This document shows positions 11,387-21,033 of a DNA stretch of 64,000 bases, in pieces; positions within the stretch are counted from its first letter, which is position 1, and the number at the start of each line of letters is the position of its first letter. The DNA is from Phialocephala subalpina (Eukaryota > Ascomycota > Leotiomycetes > Helotiales > Mollisiaceae): assembly GCA_900073065.1 (NCBI GenBank), contig FJOG01000011.1:450882-514881 (forward strand). The letters run 5' to 3'. The notes under the pieces are model-generated. The model had not been told where the DNA came from. It saw only the letters and a program-made list of their open reading frames with translations, and did no database searches. A program made the translations under genes and the position numbers.

Positions 11387-12509
11387 AATGCCTTCAATGA
11401 TAAGGGATGTTAACGGCCCCTGAGGATGCTTGAGGAAGTCTGAAAGCTTGAAACGTGTAGGTGTTTACCTTCGATTCAGAAAGGAAGGCGCGCCGGCAGG
11501 CTTTGAAGACTACTACTGATTAGGAAACAGCGACCTCATCACCTTCATCGTGAAACAAAACTTACCAAAACTAAATCGCTGTAACTGTCCTCGAATTTTT
11601 TTCTGTTCCTAGCTTTCATCCATTCCGAAGCAATTGGACCTTTGATCTTTGAATTCTTTTTATTGTGCCACAGTGTGGTCACGCCTTTTAAGAAAAAATC
11701 AAAATCACTCGATCATGATTGCAATGAACGTGGTGTCTGCCCTAGGGAGGTGTTACAAAAGATATACCTAGCGCTTTCCGGTACTGGATAGCAATATGTT
11801 CCTCCATGCCTAAGCCGCACGTGCAAAAGAGACATAGGAACGACAAGCTTATCACTTGATTTGCTTGAAGGGCTACCACCGCCCATGCCATTCCTCGATT
11901 TCTGCCTCCAGCATGGAGATGGGCTACTTCTCGTATCTCGATTTGGAATATCCTAGTCTCCCATCCGCTGACAGAATCCAGAATAGTTGAGGTCGAGGCT
12001 TGAATCTTCCACCCTCATCCCTTCTTGGCAATCCTCCAAACCACGCATCTGCAACATCAAAGGCCCTATTATTGGAACATTCGGGTCATGGCTATGTCCG
12101 AGTAGCCTCACTATTCACTGAGGCCTAGGTTGACTCAACGATCAAGCACCCTTCGAAGCCAATAAATGAGTCCCTTCCTGCAGGGACGCGGACTTTGTGC
12201 GACTCAAGGTTACACTTCATCAAGTTCGAGCCATCACTACGATGCGATTTCGCGTAGCAGAAGCGTGGCTTTCAGCCCCGTGATACCGAGCCAACAGGTT
12301 AAGTCGGGTAATCAGATCATCTACGAGATCTGATAGTCGATGCTCTCGAGGTATTCGAGGCTTGGCTGGTAACACAGTCCCCCTGCAAGGCTGAATAGCA
12401 TGGAAAGGTAAGGTATTCGAGTATAAAGAGGACGTATTTGCCAGAGTCTATGCGTAGACCTCAACCCATATTTCAATCTTCTCTTCCAAAAACACAAATT
12501 GTTATCATC
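11387..12509. other. Intergenic, about 1.1 kb
   Basis: Precedes the secreted beta-propeller gene and should contain its promoter; a TATAAAGAG-like stretch lies at about 12422-12430, close to the start codon. No open frame of note, no repeat noticed. Confidence 0.4.
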
Positions 12510-13523
12510 ATGAGACTCACTATCCTTCTCTCACTTCTTCCCTCGGTAGCACTGGCAGGTCCATACAGCCTCACCAAAATCATTCCATGGATACCAGCAA
12601 ATACTGGGGCATATGACGGCAGCACCATCAACAACGGCACCTACTATCTCTCCGACCTCCAGAACGGAGTCGTGCGCGTCGTTGACGTTGCTTCTGCGAC
12701 TGAGATAACTCGCATCGGCGATTTCGTCGGCCTCAACTCCATCTCCGGCCACATCGGCAGAGACAGTTCCGGACCCTCTGGCATGATCGCAGTCCCAGAC
12801 CGAAACGAACTGTACGTTGGTGATGGCGACGGGACCGTGAAAGTCATCGACCTCAAAACCAACACCATCCTCGCTTCCATCGATCTGTCTGTCAATAAAA
12901 GAGCCGACGAGCTAGGCTACGATGCTGCACAGAGAGTCGTCGCCGTAACAGCTCCAGACATCACCATCCCCACCCTATTCTTCATCTCCGTCACCACCCG
13001 TCAAGTCATCGCAAATCTCACTTTCCCAGACGCAACCGATGGCATCGAGGTCCCGAGCTGGAACGCCCAGGATGGAAACTGGTATCTCTCAATCCCATCA
13101 AGTGTCACCAATCCCGGAGGAGAAATCGCAGCCGTCGACCCCAAGTCCTTCAAAGTCGTGAGAACAGTCGCCGAACCACCCTGCAACAGCGCCGGAACCG
13201 CATTCGGCGCGCCTCATTCCCACGTCCTCTTCCTAGGATGTAGCCAAAACTCCTACTTCGAACTCAACAACACATCATCCTACATCATCTCCACATCCTC
13301 CGGCAAGGTCGTATCGACAGTCAAAGATGTAGTAGGCAGTGATCAAATCGCCTATTCCCAGAACTTGAATCTGTTCTTTGCTTCTGCAGCGAGGAACAGG
13401 GCAAGTGGTGGGAGTTCGGACCCGATATTGGCGATTGTGGATGCGGAGAGGGGGAATGTGGTGCAGAGTATTGTGACAGATAATGTTACGGCGCATGCGG
13501 TTGCGGTGGATGAGATCGAATAG
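12510..13523 (+). CDS. Secreted beta-propeller protein, YVTN/lactonase-like (about 337 aa)
   Basis: Single-exon gene. The ATG at 12510 is chosen because it gives a clean secretion signal (MRLTILLSLLPSVALAGPYS, likely cleavage after ALA); the frame runs further upstream without an ATG. The mature protein consists of repeated blade-like units such as NGTYYLSDLQNGVVRVVD, ELYVGDGDGTVKVIDL and KSFKVVRTV, resembling YVTN-type seven-bladed propellers and fungal SMP-30/lactonase-like extracellular proteins. Several N-glycosylation sequons (NGT, NLT, NNTS, NVT) and two Cys (PPCN, LGCS) fit secretion. Codon use is C-rich at third positions in the middle. The enzymatic role is unknown; it may be a binding or hydrolytic propeller. 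Confidence 0.85.
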   Translation: MRLTILLSLLPSVALAGPYSLTKIIPWIPANTGAYDGSTINNGTYYLSDLQNGVVRVVDVASATEITRIGDFVGLNSISGHIGRDSSGPSGMIAVPDRNELYVGDGDGTVKVIDLKTNTILASIDLSVNKRADELGYDAAQRVVAVTAPDITIPTLFFISVTTRQVIANLTFPDATDGIEVPSWNAQDGNWYLSIPSSVTNPGGEIAAVDPKSFKVVRTVAEPPCNSAGTAFGAPHSHVLFLGCSQNSYFELNNTSSYIISTSSGKVVSTVKDVVGSDQIAYSQNLNLFFASAARNRASGGSSDPILAIVDAERGNVVQSIVTDNVTAHAVAVDEIE

Positions 13524-14190
13524 GGTGTTTGTGCCGTTGTTGGAGGGAATTGCGGTTTATGATTATCATCAACACCAGACCTAGAGCTGATTTGGTGCCT
13601 GGGAAGGGTGGTATGTGGAGACGAGAGAGTGGCTTCGGTTCAAAGTTGGAAGTGGGTAGACTCTACTTTTATGTTTTTGGTTAGCTCTGCTTTGTTTCGT
13701 AACATATTGTAGCAAATGGAACACTTCTTACTCACGTTTTTATTGGGTTGGACATTTAGAGAAAGTGATGTTGCAGTAAAACAGTATCCTCAATGTTTGG
13801 GGCTGAAGTGGTTAGAGCTAGAGCGAAGCGGACGGAGTTGCGGCTCGACGCGCAATAAACTGATTTAATAACAAACATTCTTGTACAAACGGCGAGAACC
13901 GGAGCGGAGCGGAGTCTTCAAAGTTCATATGAATTGCAACAAAAACAAGGAATGACCTCGATGTGGGGAACGAAGCGGATCTAGTCGATGGGCAACGACG
14001 GAAGGCTCATCTCCCATCAGGAATCAAAAATGCAGGGTATCAGGACGACCGTCGTGGAACACATTCAGAAGACATGCGGCATTGCCGGGAGAACAGCTGA
14101 AAAACAATCACTTGATACTTAACGAAACGTCCATCCTCACCCACGATAGGCAAGTAACAAAACGACTTGGATGAAAATGAAGAAAGAGAG
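13524..14190. other. Intergenic, about 670 bp
   Basis: Lies between convergent sequences (propeller gene on +, glycosidase relic on -). It includes a purine-rich GCGGAGCGGAGC run at about 13900. No gene seen. Confidence 0.4.
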
Positions 14191-14898
14191 TCAGAGACTA
14201 CCACCAGAATTTGAGTAAACATAGCCACTCCAATTCTGTCTCCCCGTCGCCGCATTCACATTCCCAATCGGCCTTCCAAAATTAGCCCTCGAGCTCGTAA
14301 CCCAACCTCATAATGCCCGTTAGTCTTCGTGGACAGTCCCTGATGACAACAAGCCGGCACCGTCGCCCTATCACAACTCTCATCTACTGATTTCCCAGGA
14401 ATTATCATCCAATACAACCAAGGTACAGTACACCGGCGTTATTGAACACAGTTGCCTGAGTAGCGATACTGTCGTAGGAAGAATCGGTGCCAACTCCCCA
14501 TTCTTCGACCATGACGTGCTTTCCTTGTGCTGCACCTTGATCGGCGAGTTTGGGGATGTAGGCTGCCCATTGGCTGGCTTGACCCATGTAGCCGTGGACG
14601 GAGAGGATATCGATTGCGGAGCAGTAGAGAGATTTGTTTATTATGTTGTATTCGTGGCCGCTGTATTCGGAACCGCCTATTCCTCCTGTGCCAACCTTGA
14701 CTGCCTAAATCATTGTCAGTGAGTCCATATGAAAGGATGAAAGAAGCTTACCGATGATCCGAGGACCTTCTTCATGTTCCGAGCTCGGCCACAAATCCAG
14801 TCATCTGGATCATTGTTCTGCAGCTTCCCAGGACTAGCAATCATCGGCTCATTCTGAATGTCGAAAGCCAAAGGAGCAGCCTCATCTGAACGCATCAA
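14191..14898 (-). pseudogene. GH5-family glycoside hydrolase relic (3' half only)
   Basis: Encodes the C-terminal part of a cellulase/mannanase-like GH5 enzyme. Both catalytic Glu contexts survive: acid/base in AFDIQNEPM and nucleophile in VMVEEWGVG. Between them are DDWICGRARNMKKVLGSS, then, across a good 43-nt intron (GTAAGC..TTTAG, about 14708-14750), VGTGGIGGSEYSGHEY and SVHGYMGQASQW. Damage: a 5-bp tandem duplication at about 14421-14431 (GTACTGTACC) shifts the frame just before a WLYWMIIPG-like segment. A second one-base shift near 14298-14303 precedes the ANFGRP..NWSGYVY tail that ends at TGA 14191-14193. No N-terminal half, signal peptide or start is found upstream, where similarity stops at about 14890. 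A truncated, frameshifted pseudogene is the simplest reading. Confidence 0.82.
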
Positions 14899-15726
14899 GA
14901 ATTAAGCTCAAATGATCTACACGGAGACTCTCCTTCCGTTGCTAAGATCAGTCTAGTCTACCCGCGAGGTATCATGGAAATCCTTTTGGTAGCACTCCCA
15001 AAAGAGATTTTGCTGTTCGAGAAGAACTTGAGACGAAAATGCGGGGAACTGATGGGACGGATACGAGCTGGGCTAGAGCTAGTGCCGGATAAGATACTGA
15101 TTCGGGCATGTAAATTTTGTAGGCTCGAAGTCCGACACCGAGGCAGCGAATTTATACTGACTTCTGAGAGGAGAATGTTTGAATGTGTGAGGAAATGCTG
15201 CCAAGATACCAAAAAGGTGGCACGATATGCTACGTCCCATTTCCGAGACCGAGATGTTCATAGTGTGATGAAGGATCTCAAATCAGTGAGAATCTCTCAA
15301 TACCACCTGCAGAATCCTCGATACAATTCTGTAGAACTGTGAAGGATTCAAGTTCCCCTCATCTCACCCCTCATGTCCTGACTTGCACGGGAGGTTCTGG
15401 GCTAGATCAGACATCTAGAACGGATGGAATGTCCATAATCAAAGCATAGAGGATATGACTCCGTGGAGGATATAGAAGGGAATAGTCGCAACCATTCGCT
15501 AGCGGTAAAGCAGACTTCGAAGAAGTTGAGGTGGTGTGAAATTCGAAATTTGAAAGGAAGCTTTCCTGTCCTCATTTGACATGATCTGCTCGAAATCGTA
15601 CCTAACCCGGCCACAAGCGCAACAGGAGCATGCCACAAGGTATGACCACAAGTCATCAACCCATTGCCTCGCCAAAGAGAACCCAAGTAAACATAAAAGT
15701 AGTATGATCGACTCGTAGTTCATCTT
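14899..15726. other. No supported gene, about 830 bp
   Basis: Should have held the missing 5' half of the GH5 relic, but no frame matches one. Minus-strand frames around 14960-15060 are open only briefly. Directly after the Dsc2 stop lies a 74-codon minus-strand frame (15723-15499) with a hydrophobic start and a CSCCACG cluster, probably 3' UTR. Confidence 0.4.
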
Positions 15727-16605
15727 TCAGAATGCTCCTCGGAATTGGTCCAGCAACTGTCTCCCCAACGTCCGTCTTCTTCCCACCTCCCCTCCATTTC
15801 TACCATCTGACCCCGTAGCCATGGCAGCGTTCGTGTTTTCACCCTCCAGCCTTCTCCTCATTGCCTCAAAATCTTCTCCGCTCTTTCGAGGAGTAATGCC
15901 CACCATCCATCCAGGTATCCGCCATCGCATCATGGCAACTGGTAGCACCTCATTCCTCCACGAGTATCCTACTACCCAGCCCACAAAGGCCAATAATACG
16001 GAACCAGGGAATTGGGATAGAGATAGCTGAACCGCGGGTAGGTAGACGTATGATTTGTCCGAGAATGTAAGCCCGACAAATGGCTCGTTGGTAGGAGGAG
16101 CTGCGGACGCCGCGATCCGATATTTGTACACATGAGGTACCACAGCATGATACTGTGCCAATATAGCGAATATAAGTGGTGTTGGGCCCGCGGGAAGATA
16201 GTTGAAGTTATTGAAAGAGAGGGGTCGAAGGATGAGGGAGAGGAGGATAGGTGGGATAATTGCAGTGAAGAGGAAGGACAATAGGATGAAAGACTGCACA
16301 AAATTGTCAGTTATAGATCTGGGGTATTGAAGGAAACCTACAGCATATTTACGAGACCCCCATAACCGCTCTATTACTCGCATATTGTACACTGTCATGG
16401 CGGCAAAGAGGACTTCGGTAGAGTTGGTGTAGCACAATTGATATGTGAATATCCGCCATATTTGGTAGTACCTCCACAGATGCGGATCGACTTGAATGTA
16501 GAAGTAGTGCTTTGAATCCGTAATGCTTGCGAGGATTGATGCAGCAACGATGCCATACGCAAGGCTGCGAGAGACGGGAGCATCTGCAAAGCCGGTGGAA
16601 AGCAT
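15727..16605 (-). CDS. dscB: Dsc2-like rhomboid pseudoprotease, Dsc E3 ligase complex (about 276 aa)
   Basis: Predicted membrane subunit of the Golgi/endosome Dsc ubiquitin-ligase complex, which in fission yeast and Aspergillus is needed for SREBP processing and membrane-protein quality control. Exons 16605-16342 and 16293-15727; intron 16294-16341 (48 nt, GTAGGT..GTGCAG), phase 0, exon total 831 nt. Features: an N-terminal hydrophobic segment, the rhomboid-like loop WRYYQIWRIFTYQLCYTNS, a helix with NMRVIERLWGSRKYA, four or five further hydrophobic segments, and a basic C-terminal tail with MRRRLEGEN and a terminal LLDQFRGAF, a tail I associate with DscB proteins. No Ser/His protease pair is visible, as expected for a pseudoprotease. 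Divergent from the cis-prenyltransferase gene. Confidence 0.8.
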   Translation of the reverse strand: MLSTGFADAPVSRSLAYGIVAASILASITDSKHYFYIQVDPHLWRYYQIWRIFTYQLCYTNSTEVLFAAMTVYNMRVIERLWGSRKYAVGFLQYPRSITDNFVQSFILLSFLFTAIIPPILLSLILRPLSFNNFNYLPAGPTPLIFAILAQYHAVVPHVYKYRIAASAAPPTNEPFVGLTFSDKSYVYLPAVQLSLSQFPGSVLLAFVGWVVGYSWRNEVLPVAMMRWRIPGWMVGITPRKSGEDFEAMRRRLEGENTNAAMATGSDGRNGGEVGRRRTLGRQLLDQFRGAF

Positions 16606-17031
16606 GTTGGACTCTGGTGCCCGAATTGCGCAACTTGAAGCTTAAAGAAGTATCATCGAATCACTTCTAGAGCCACAGATGTGAATTCACAGCAGACCAC
16701 GAGTGTGCGATTGTGATTCTAGTCAAAGCGGCGGGGAAAGACAGTTGTTGCTTTTGAGAGCCTATGATGTCGTGGCCTGATTGGGGGCTCGCAAGGCTGC
16801 TCGGAACGAACCTTGGAATTTCTTGGGTGCCGCGCATCCTCCCCAACACATGCCACAACATTATGACAGACTTCACAAAACGCCGCACACGATAACCTCG
16901 CTTTCATCCGACTCCTACATTCGTTCTACAGCTTCAAAAGAGTCTAATTTCAACCACAATCCCTCACCGGCCTGCACAAAAGCACATAAGCAGCACGTAC
17001 AGGTATAGCTCGTTGGGAAGCTCAGAACACG
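16606..17031. promoter_or_regulatory. Divergent promoter of Dsc2 and cis-prenyltransferase genes
   Basis: A 426-bp head-to-head interval between two ER/Golgi-related housekeeping genes, so promoter elements for both must lie here. No specific element could be named. Confidence 0.45.
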
Positions 17032-18162
17032 ATGTCCGGTATACACCTCACTCAATTGCGGAAATGGATGTTGGAGTCACCACCGGTGGAATGGGGGATA
17101 AACCAGCTACGGGAGCTTCTAATTGGCGCTCTGCGACAAGGACCAATGCCGCAACATGTAGCTTTTGTAATGGATGGGAACAGACGGTTCGCCAGAAGCC
17201 ACAAGATTGAGACTGTAGAGGGACACAATCTGGGGTTCGAAGCTTTAGCAAGGGTATGTGCCATTCAATTTCAACGGGGCATATTTGTTAACTCTGTTGT
17301 TAGATACTCGAGGTCTGCTATAAGTCGGGAGTCAAGGTCGTTACGGTCTATGCGTTCAGTATAGAGAACTTCAAACGTTCCAAGTACGAGGTAGATGCTT
17401 TGATGGAGATGGCAAAGATCAAGCTTTTCCAACTATCGCAACATGGAGAACTGCTGGACAGATATGGTGCTAGTGTTCGGATTTTAGGGAATAAGGATTT
17501 GGTCAAGCCAGACGTTGTGGAAGCTATAGACAAAGCTGTAGAGATGACCAGGGATAACGGAGAGTGAGTGTCACAGCCCTTTTTTCGAACACGAGCTAAC
17601 ATTGAATAGTTGTATACTCAACATCTGTTTTCCCTATACCTCCCGTGACGAAATAACAACAGCCATCAAGGCCACAGTAGAAGACTACTCGAAACCATTA
17701 CCCGCACACGCACGGCCTTTCTCTCAAACCAGAATCACACAAAAAATCCGATCCAGGAATCTCAGTACCTCACCTCTGCGTACAAGCTCCCCAACACCCG
17801 ACAATGCGTCGGACATTGACGAATCCGTGTCCTCATCGACAACATTACATCCAGAAACACCCCCGACAGATAGTCGAGAGAGTAACGTCTATCCAGATCC
17901 CGAGACAATCACTTCAGAAACGATAGGAGACCACATGTTCACGGCTGGTGACCCTCCGCTTGACCTTCTCGTCCGAACAAGCGGCGTCAAGAGACTAAGT
18001 GACTTTATGCTATGGCAGTGCCATGAGAATACAGAGATAGTCTTCCTGGACTGTTTATGGCCAGAGTTCGATTTATGGCAGTTCTTGCCTGTGTTGGTAG
18101 AATGGCAATGGAGGCAAAAGCATATTGATGAGAAGGCGATACCGAAGACGAAGGTTCGATGA
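17032..18162 (+). CDS. RER2: Cis-prenyltransferase / dehydrodolichyl diphosphate synthase (about 344 aa)
   Basis: Adds isopentenyl units to farnesyl diphosphate to build the dolichol precursor at the ER. Exons 17032-17253, 17304-17563 and 17610-18162 sum to 1035 nt; introns are 50 and 46 nt. Family motifs in order: HVAFVMDGNRRFA (catalytic Asp at residue 48), EGHNLGFEALARILE, VTVYAFSIENFKRS, VRILGN, and the region V signature DLLVRTSGVKRLSDFMLWQ, followed by WPEFDLWQFLPVL. Between the NICFPYTSRDE segment and region V sits a Ser/Thr/Pro-rich insert of about 85 residues, seen in other ascomycete Rer2/Srt1 proteins as a disordered loop. Whether it corresponds to yeast Rer2 or Srt1 cannot be decided here. 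Acts upstream of the dolichol kinase encoded at 264-3052. Confidence 0.93.
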
Positions 18163-18894
18163 TCTGCTTATCGCTTTGACTAGGAGTCAACCGGAGGATA
18201 TATGGCTAGCCTGAGGATGTTTTGTTGTTGCAAAGGATCATGGAGATAGGAGTTTGGGTTTTCTCATCTGAAGTTAGCGAAAAGTCTATAGAACTGACAC
18301 ATACCACATTTAACCTTCTTCGTCATCATTCTAAACCTCATACTAAGTGAAAAGGTCGATTTAATGTCCCAAGCAAGAAGGTGCAATCTGGAAGCTCAAA
18401 TTCGTTTGAAACAAGCAGAGCGTAGCTGTAAGCATATTGTACATATTCCAGTAGGAGTGTTATTCACAGGCGATGATAGCCTTGCTTACGCATCGTAATT
18501 TTTGATCTGATTCATCGAACTCTCGCGGGCGTCGCGCTCGCGGTTCCAGAAGAAATGCCGCCTACTGCCGGGATCTCACGTAGATAAGCTAGGACGAAAA
18601 GGATTCTGCCGAGAGGTGTTCGCTCTACCGCTTTTGTCACCGGCCGAACTCCCCCAAATTCAGAGTTGGTCTGGAGAACACCACACTCCTCTGCTGCAAA
18701 TCTCCCAGTCCACGTCGGCCCTTCGAGAGCTTGCAGAACCTTGCTATACTTCTCGTTAGAATCCAATGTAATTCACGAGCTACAACACGAAAAATCTGGG
18801 CATTTTCACTACCTTTTCTTGGCTGCGACCTGTCGCACTCAATCATCCTCCTCCTTCCAAACTCCCGGCGTCGACAACTACACTCTCGACCACG
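18163..18894. other. Intergenic, about 730 bp
   Basis: Between two plus-strand genes: 3' UTR of the cis-prenyltransferase gene and promoter/5' UTR of the ING gene. The C-rich stretch just before 18895 is typical of a fungal 5' UTR. No gene seen. Confidence 0.4.
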
Positions 18895-21033
18895 ATGAAG
18901 ACTTCGAAGCAAGTCTCTTCCGACTTGGCATCGAGTCGCAGAGCCCAGCCTTTGCGGCAGACGAGAAACAATCCTCCAAGATCCTCAATTTCTGGAACTC
19001 GACCCTTCGGATCCAGAGCGTCAATCACCGGCGGTATCGAAGAGAATCAGAGCATAGACATCTTTCCAGCCATAACCCATTTCGCAGATGCTATCACTGC
19101 TCTTCCAAAAGAACTTGTCCGACACTTTACACTGCTCAAAGAAGTTGATGCAAAGATATTCGCACCCGAGGAAGAGCTGGGCAAATTGATCGACGCGGTG
19201 TTGAATTCCCCTCCAAAGCGACCACAAGCAGTTGAAACACACCATGCTCTCGGTCCAACATCTACCCCTATGAGCGCACAAGGGAGCCTCAATGGCTCAG
19301 TCATAAACGGACATGCGGGGTCTGCCAACTCTGTTCTCGAGACCGGCGATGTTTACGATCAATCGAATGTTCCCAGAAGGCAGTTATATCAGCACGCCGC
19401 GTACACAATGTCGAATATGCTGGTGTCTCTGGATGAGAAGAATCATGTTATATCTACGGCAGCAGAAGCACTGAGTAAACAACTTGCGCGAATTGACGAT
19501 TGCTTCCCCTACATCGAGCTCGAAATCAGCGAAGAGGCGCGCTACGGCAGCACTACACATTGGGCATATCCTGAGAACCGGGTACCAAAGACCGGAGCAG
19601 TCTCGCGACGAGAAATTGCTGCTGCGAACAATTTGTCAGCGGCAGCTCAGCATCTGGTCGATGAAGCGGCTGCAAGAAGTGATGCTCGGAAGCAAGCGTT
19701 AGCGGCGAAGAAGGGCAAGAATCAACACGCAGATTCCGATTTTGACGATCAGGATAGTCGACAAAAAGACAAGAAGCTACATGGCAATAGCAAGGTCCGA
19801 AAAGCTGCGGATACAGGCGTGGGATTGGGGATCACAAATGGTGCTACGACAAATGGCAATCCGCCCAAGCGACAGAAGGTCGCCAACAAGGTGCCGGCTG
19901 GTGGCGCAGGTATGGAGCGCTCGTTGAGCTCAGTATTCGGCAGCAATGGTACTGCGACCAAGGGCAAGACTGGAAGCCCCAGAGAAACACCGGTGCCAGA
20001 GGCAAAGAAGCGGTCGCGAGCTGCTGCGGGCACCGGCCAGACTCGAAAGAGGTATGTCGCTATATCATTAGTACGCAGCAGAATTGCTCACACGAATAGC
20101 AGAAACAATACAGTGAACTCCACTGCAATGTCGCCATCCTTAGCCTCCTCGCCCATACGAAGCACATTCCCAGAGACGAGGCCAGCACCGACGGGCACAC
20201 CTCCACCTACAAATGGCAGACCGACCTCAATCAGGGCGAGACAGAATTCGACACAATCGGTCATAGAGAAGAGAGCTCCGTCTGAGGTGGCTAGTAAGCA
20301 GAATGGCCATACTGCGGGTACACCAGATCTCGGCACGGCAGCTATTATAACAGGGCGAAGTGTACCGGAGGTCAAGGCGAGCATGAAGGAGACAGGCTCG
20401 AACTCGAAAAGCGACCACCTTCTTGAAGATTCCAATCAAGACAATCCTGATATGGTCGGTGGACTTCTCGTGGGAAGTAGGAAGGGAAGTACCACAACGA
20501 AGCAGGAGGAGCCGGAGTCAAACGGCGATTCCATGCAAGATATCCAAACCACAACCATCACCACGACGAAGAGCGGACGAGCTAGTAAACCTTCCACACC
20601 AGCCATACCCCAGTTCCCGGAGACCGTGCGCTCAAGATCGTCGCGGGCCTTGGAGACCTCGTCGGTTAACAAGCGGAGCCACAAGAAAGGCGCAGGCGCA
20701 GCAGCACAGCAGCTTCTTGCTCAACAGGTCCAGCCCGACGGCGGTGATGACGGAGCGAGTAATATGGACGAGGAGGAAGTCGACGAGGATATTAACGCAG
20801 ACGAGCCTACATATTGTTATTGTAATGGTGTCAGCTATGGTGAGATGGTTGGCTGTGATGCACGAGACTGTGAGCGGGAATGGTTCCATCTGGAGTGTGT
20901 TGGATTGAAAGTTGCGCCTAAAGGAAGTGGTATGTTGGCCCTATTCCCCTCGGAAGCCAAAACTAATTTATGAACAGCAAAATGGTATTGCGACGACTGC
21001 ATGAAGAAACGGCCTAACCAAAAGCGCCGATAA
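18895..21033 (+). CDS. ING-family PHD-finger chromatin protein (about 680 aa)
   Basis: Subunit type found in fungal histone acetyltransferase/deacetylase complexes (Yng1/Yng2/Pho23 family), reading H3K4 methylation in the nucleus. Exons 18895-20051, 20100-20929 and 20978-21033 sum to 2043 nt. The N-terminal ING helical domain is at about residues 50-245 (DAITALPKELVRHFTLLKEVDAK, then EKNHVISTAAEAL and ARIDDCFPYIELE). A long Lys/Ser/Thr-rich disordered middle follows. The C-terminal PHD finger is at about 623-672, with YCYCNGVSYGEMVGCD, CEREWFHLECVGL and WYCDDC giving a C4HC3 pattern completed only by the last exon. A basic tail KKRPNQKRR ends the protein, like the polybasic region of ING proteins. 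Intron 20052-20099 is 48 nt with no in-frame stop, so its retention would keep the frame. Confidence 0.92.

Noticed and set aside
13880..13920. GCGGAGCGGAGC purine-rich words, echoed near 25780, 33190 and 43270
   Set aside because: Low-complexity GC-rich words without extended similarity between sites; not a repeat family.
14960..15110. Minus-strand frame with LLEQQNLFWECYQ as possible 5' half of the GH5 relic
   Set aside because: It is bounded by stops, its junction to the conserved part is out of phase, and it does not resemble the GH5 N-terminal half.
15499..15723. 74-codon minus-strand frame with a hydrophobic N-terminus and a Cys cluster, just after the Dsc2 stop
   Set aside because: Its ATG is only four bases past the Dsc2 stop codon, with no family match, so 3' UTR is the simpler reading; a small secreted protein cannot be excluded.
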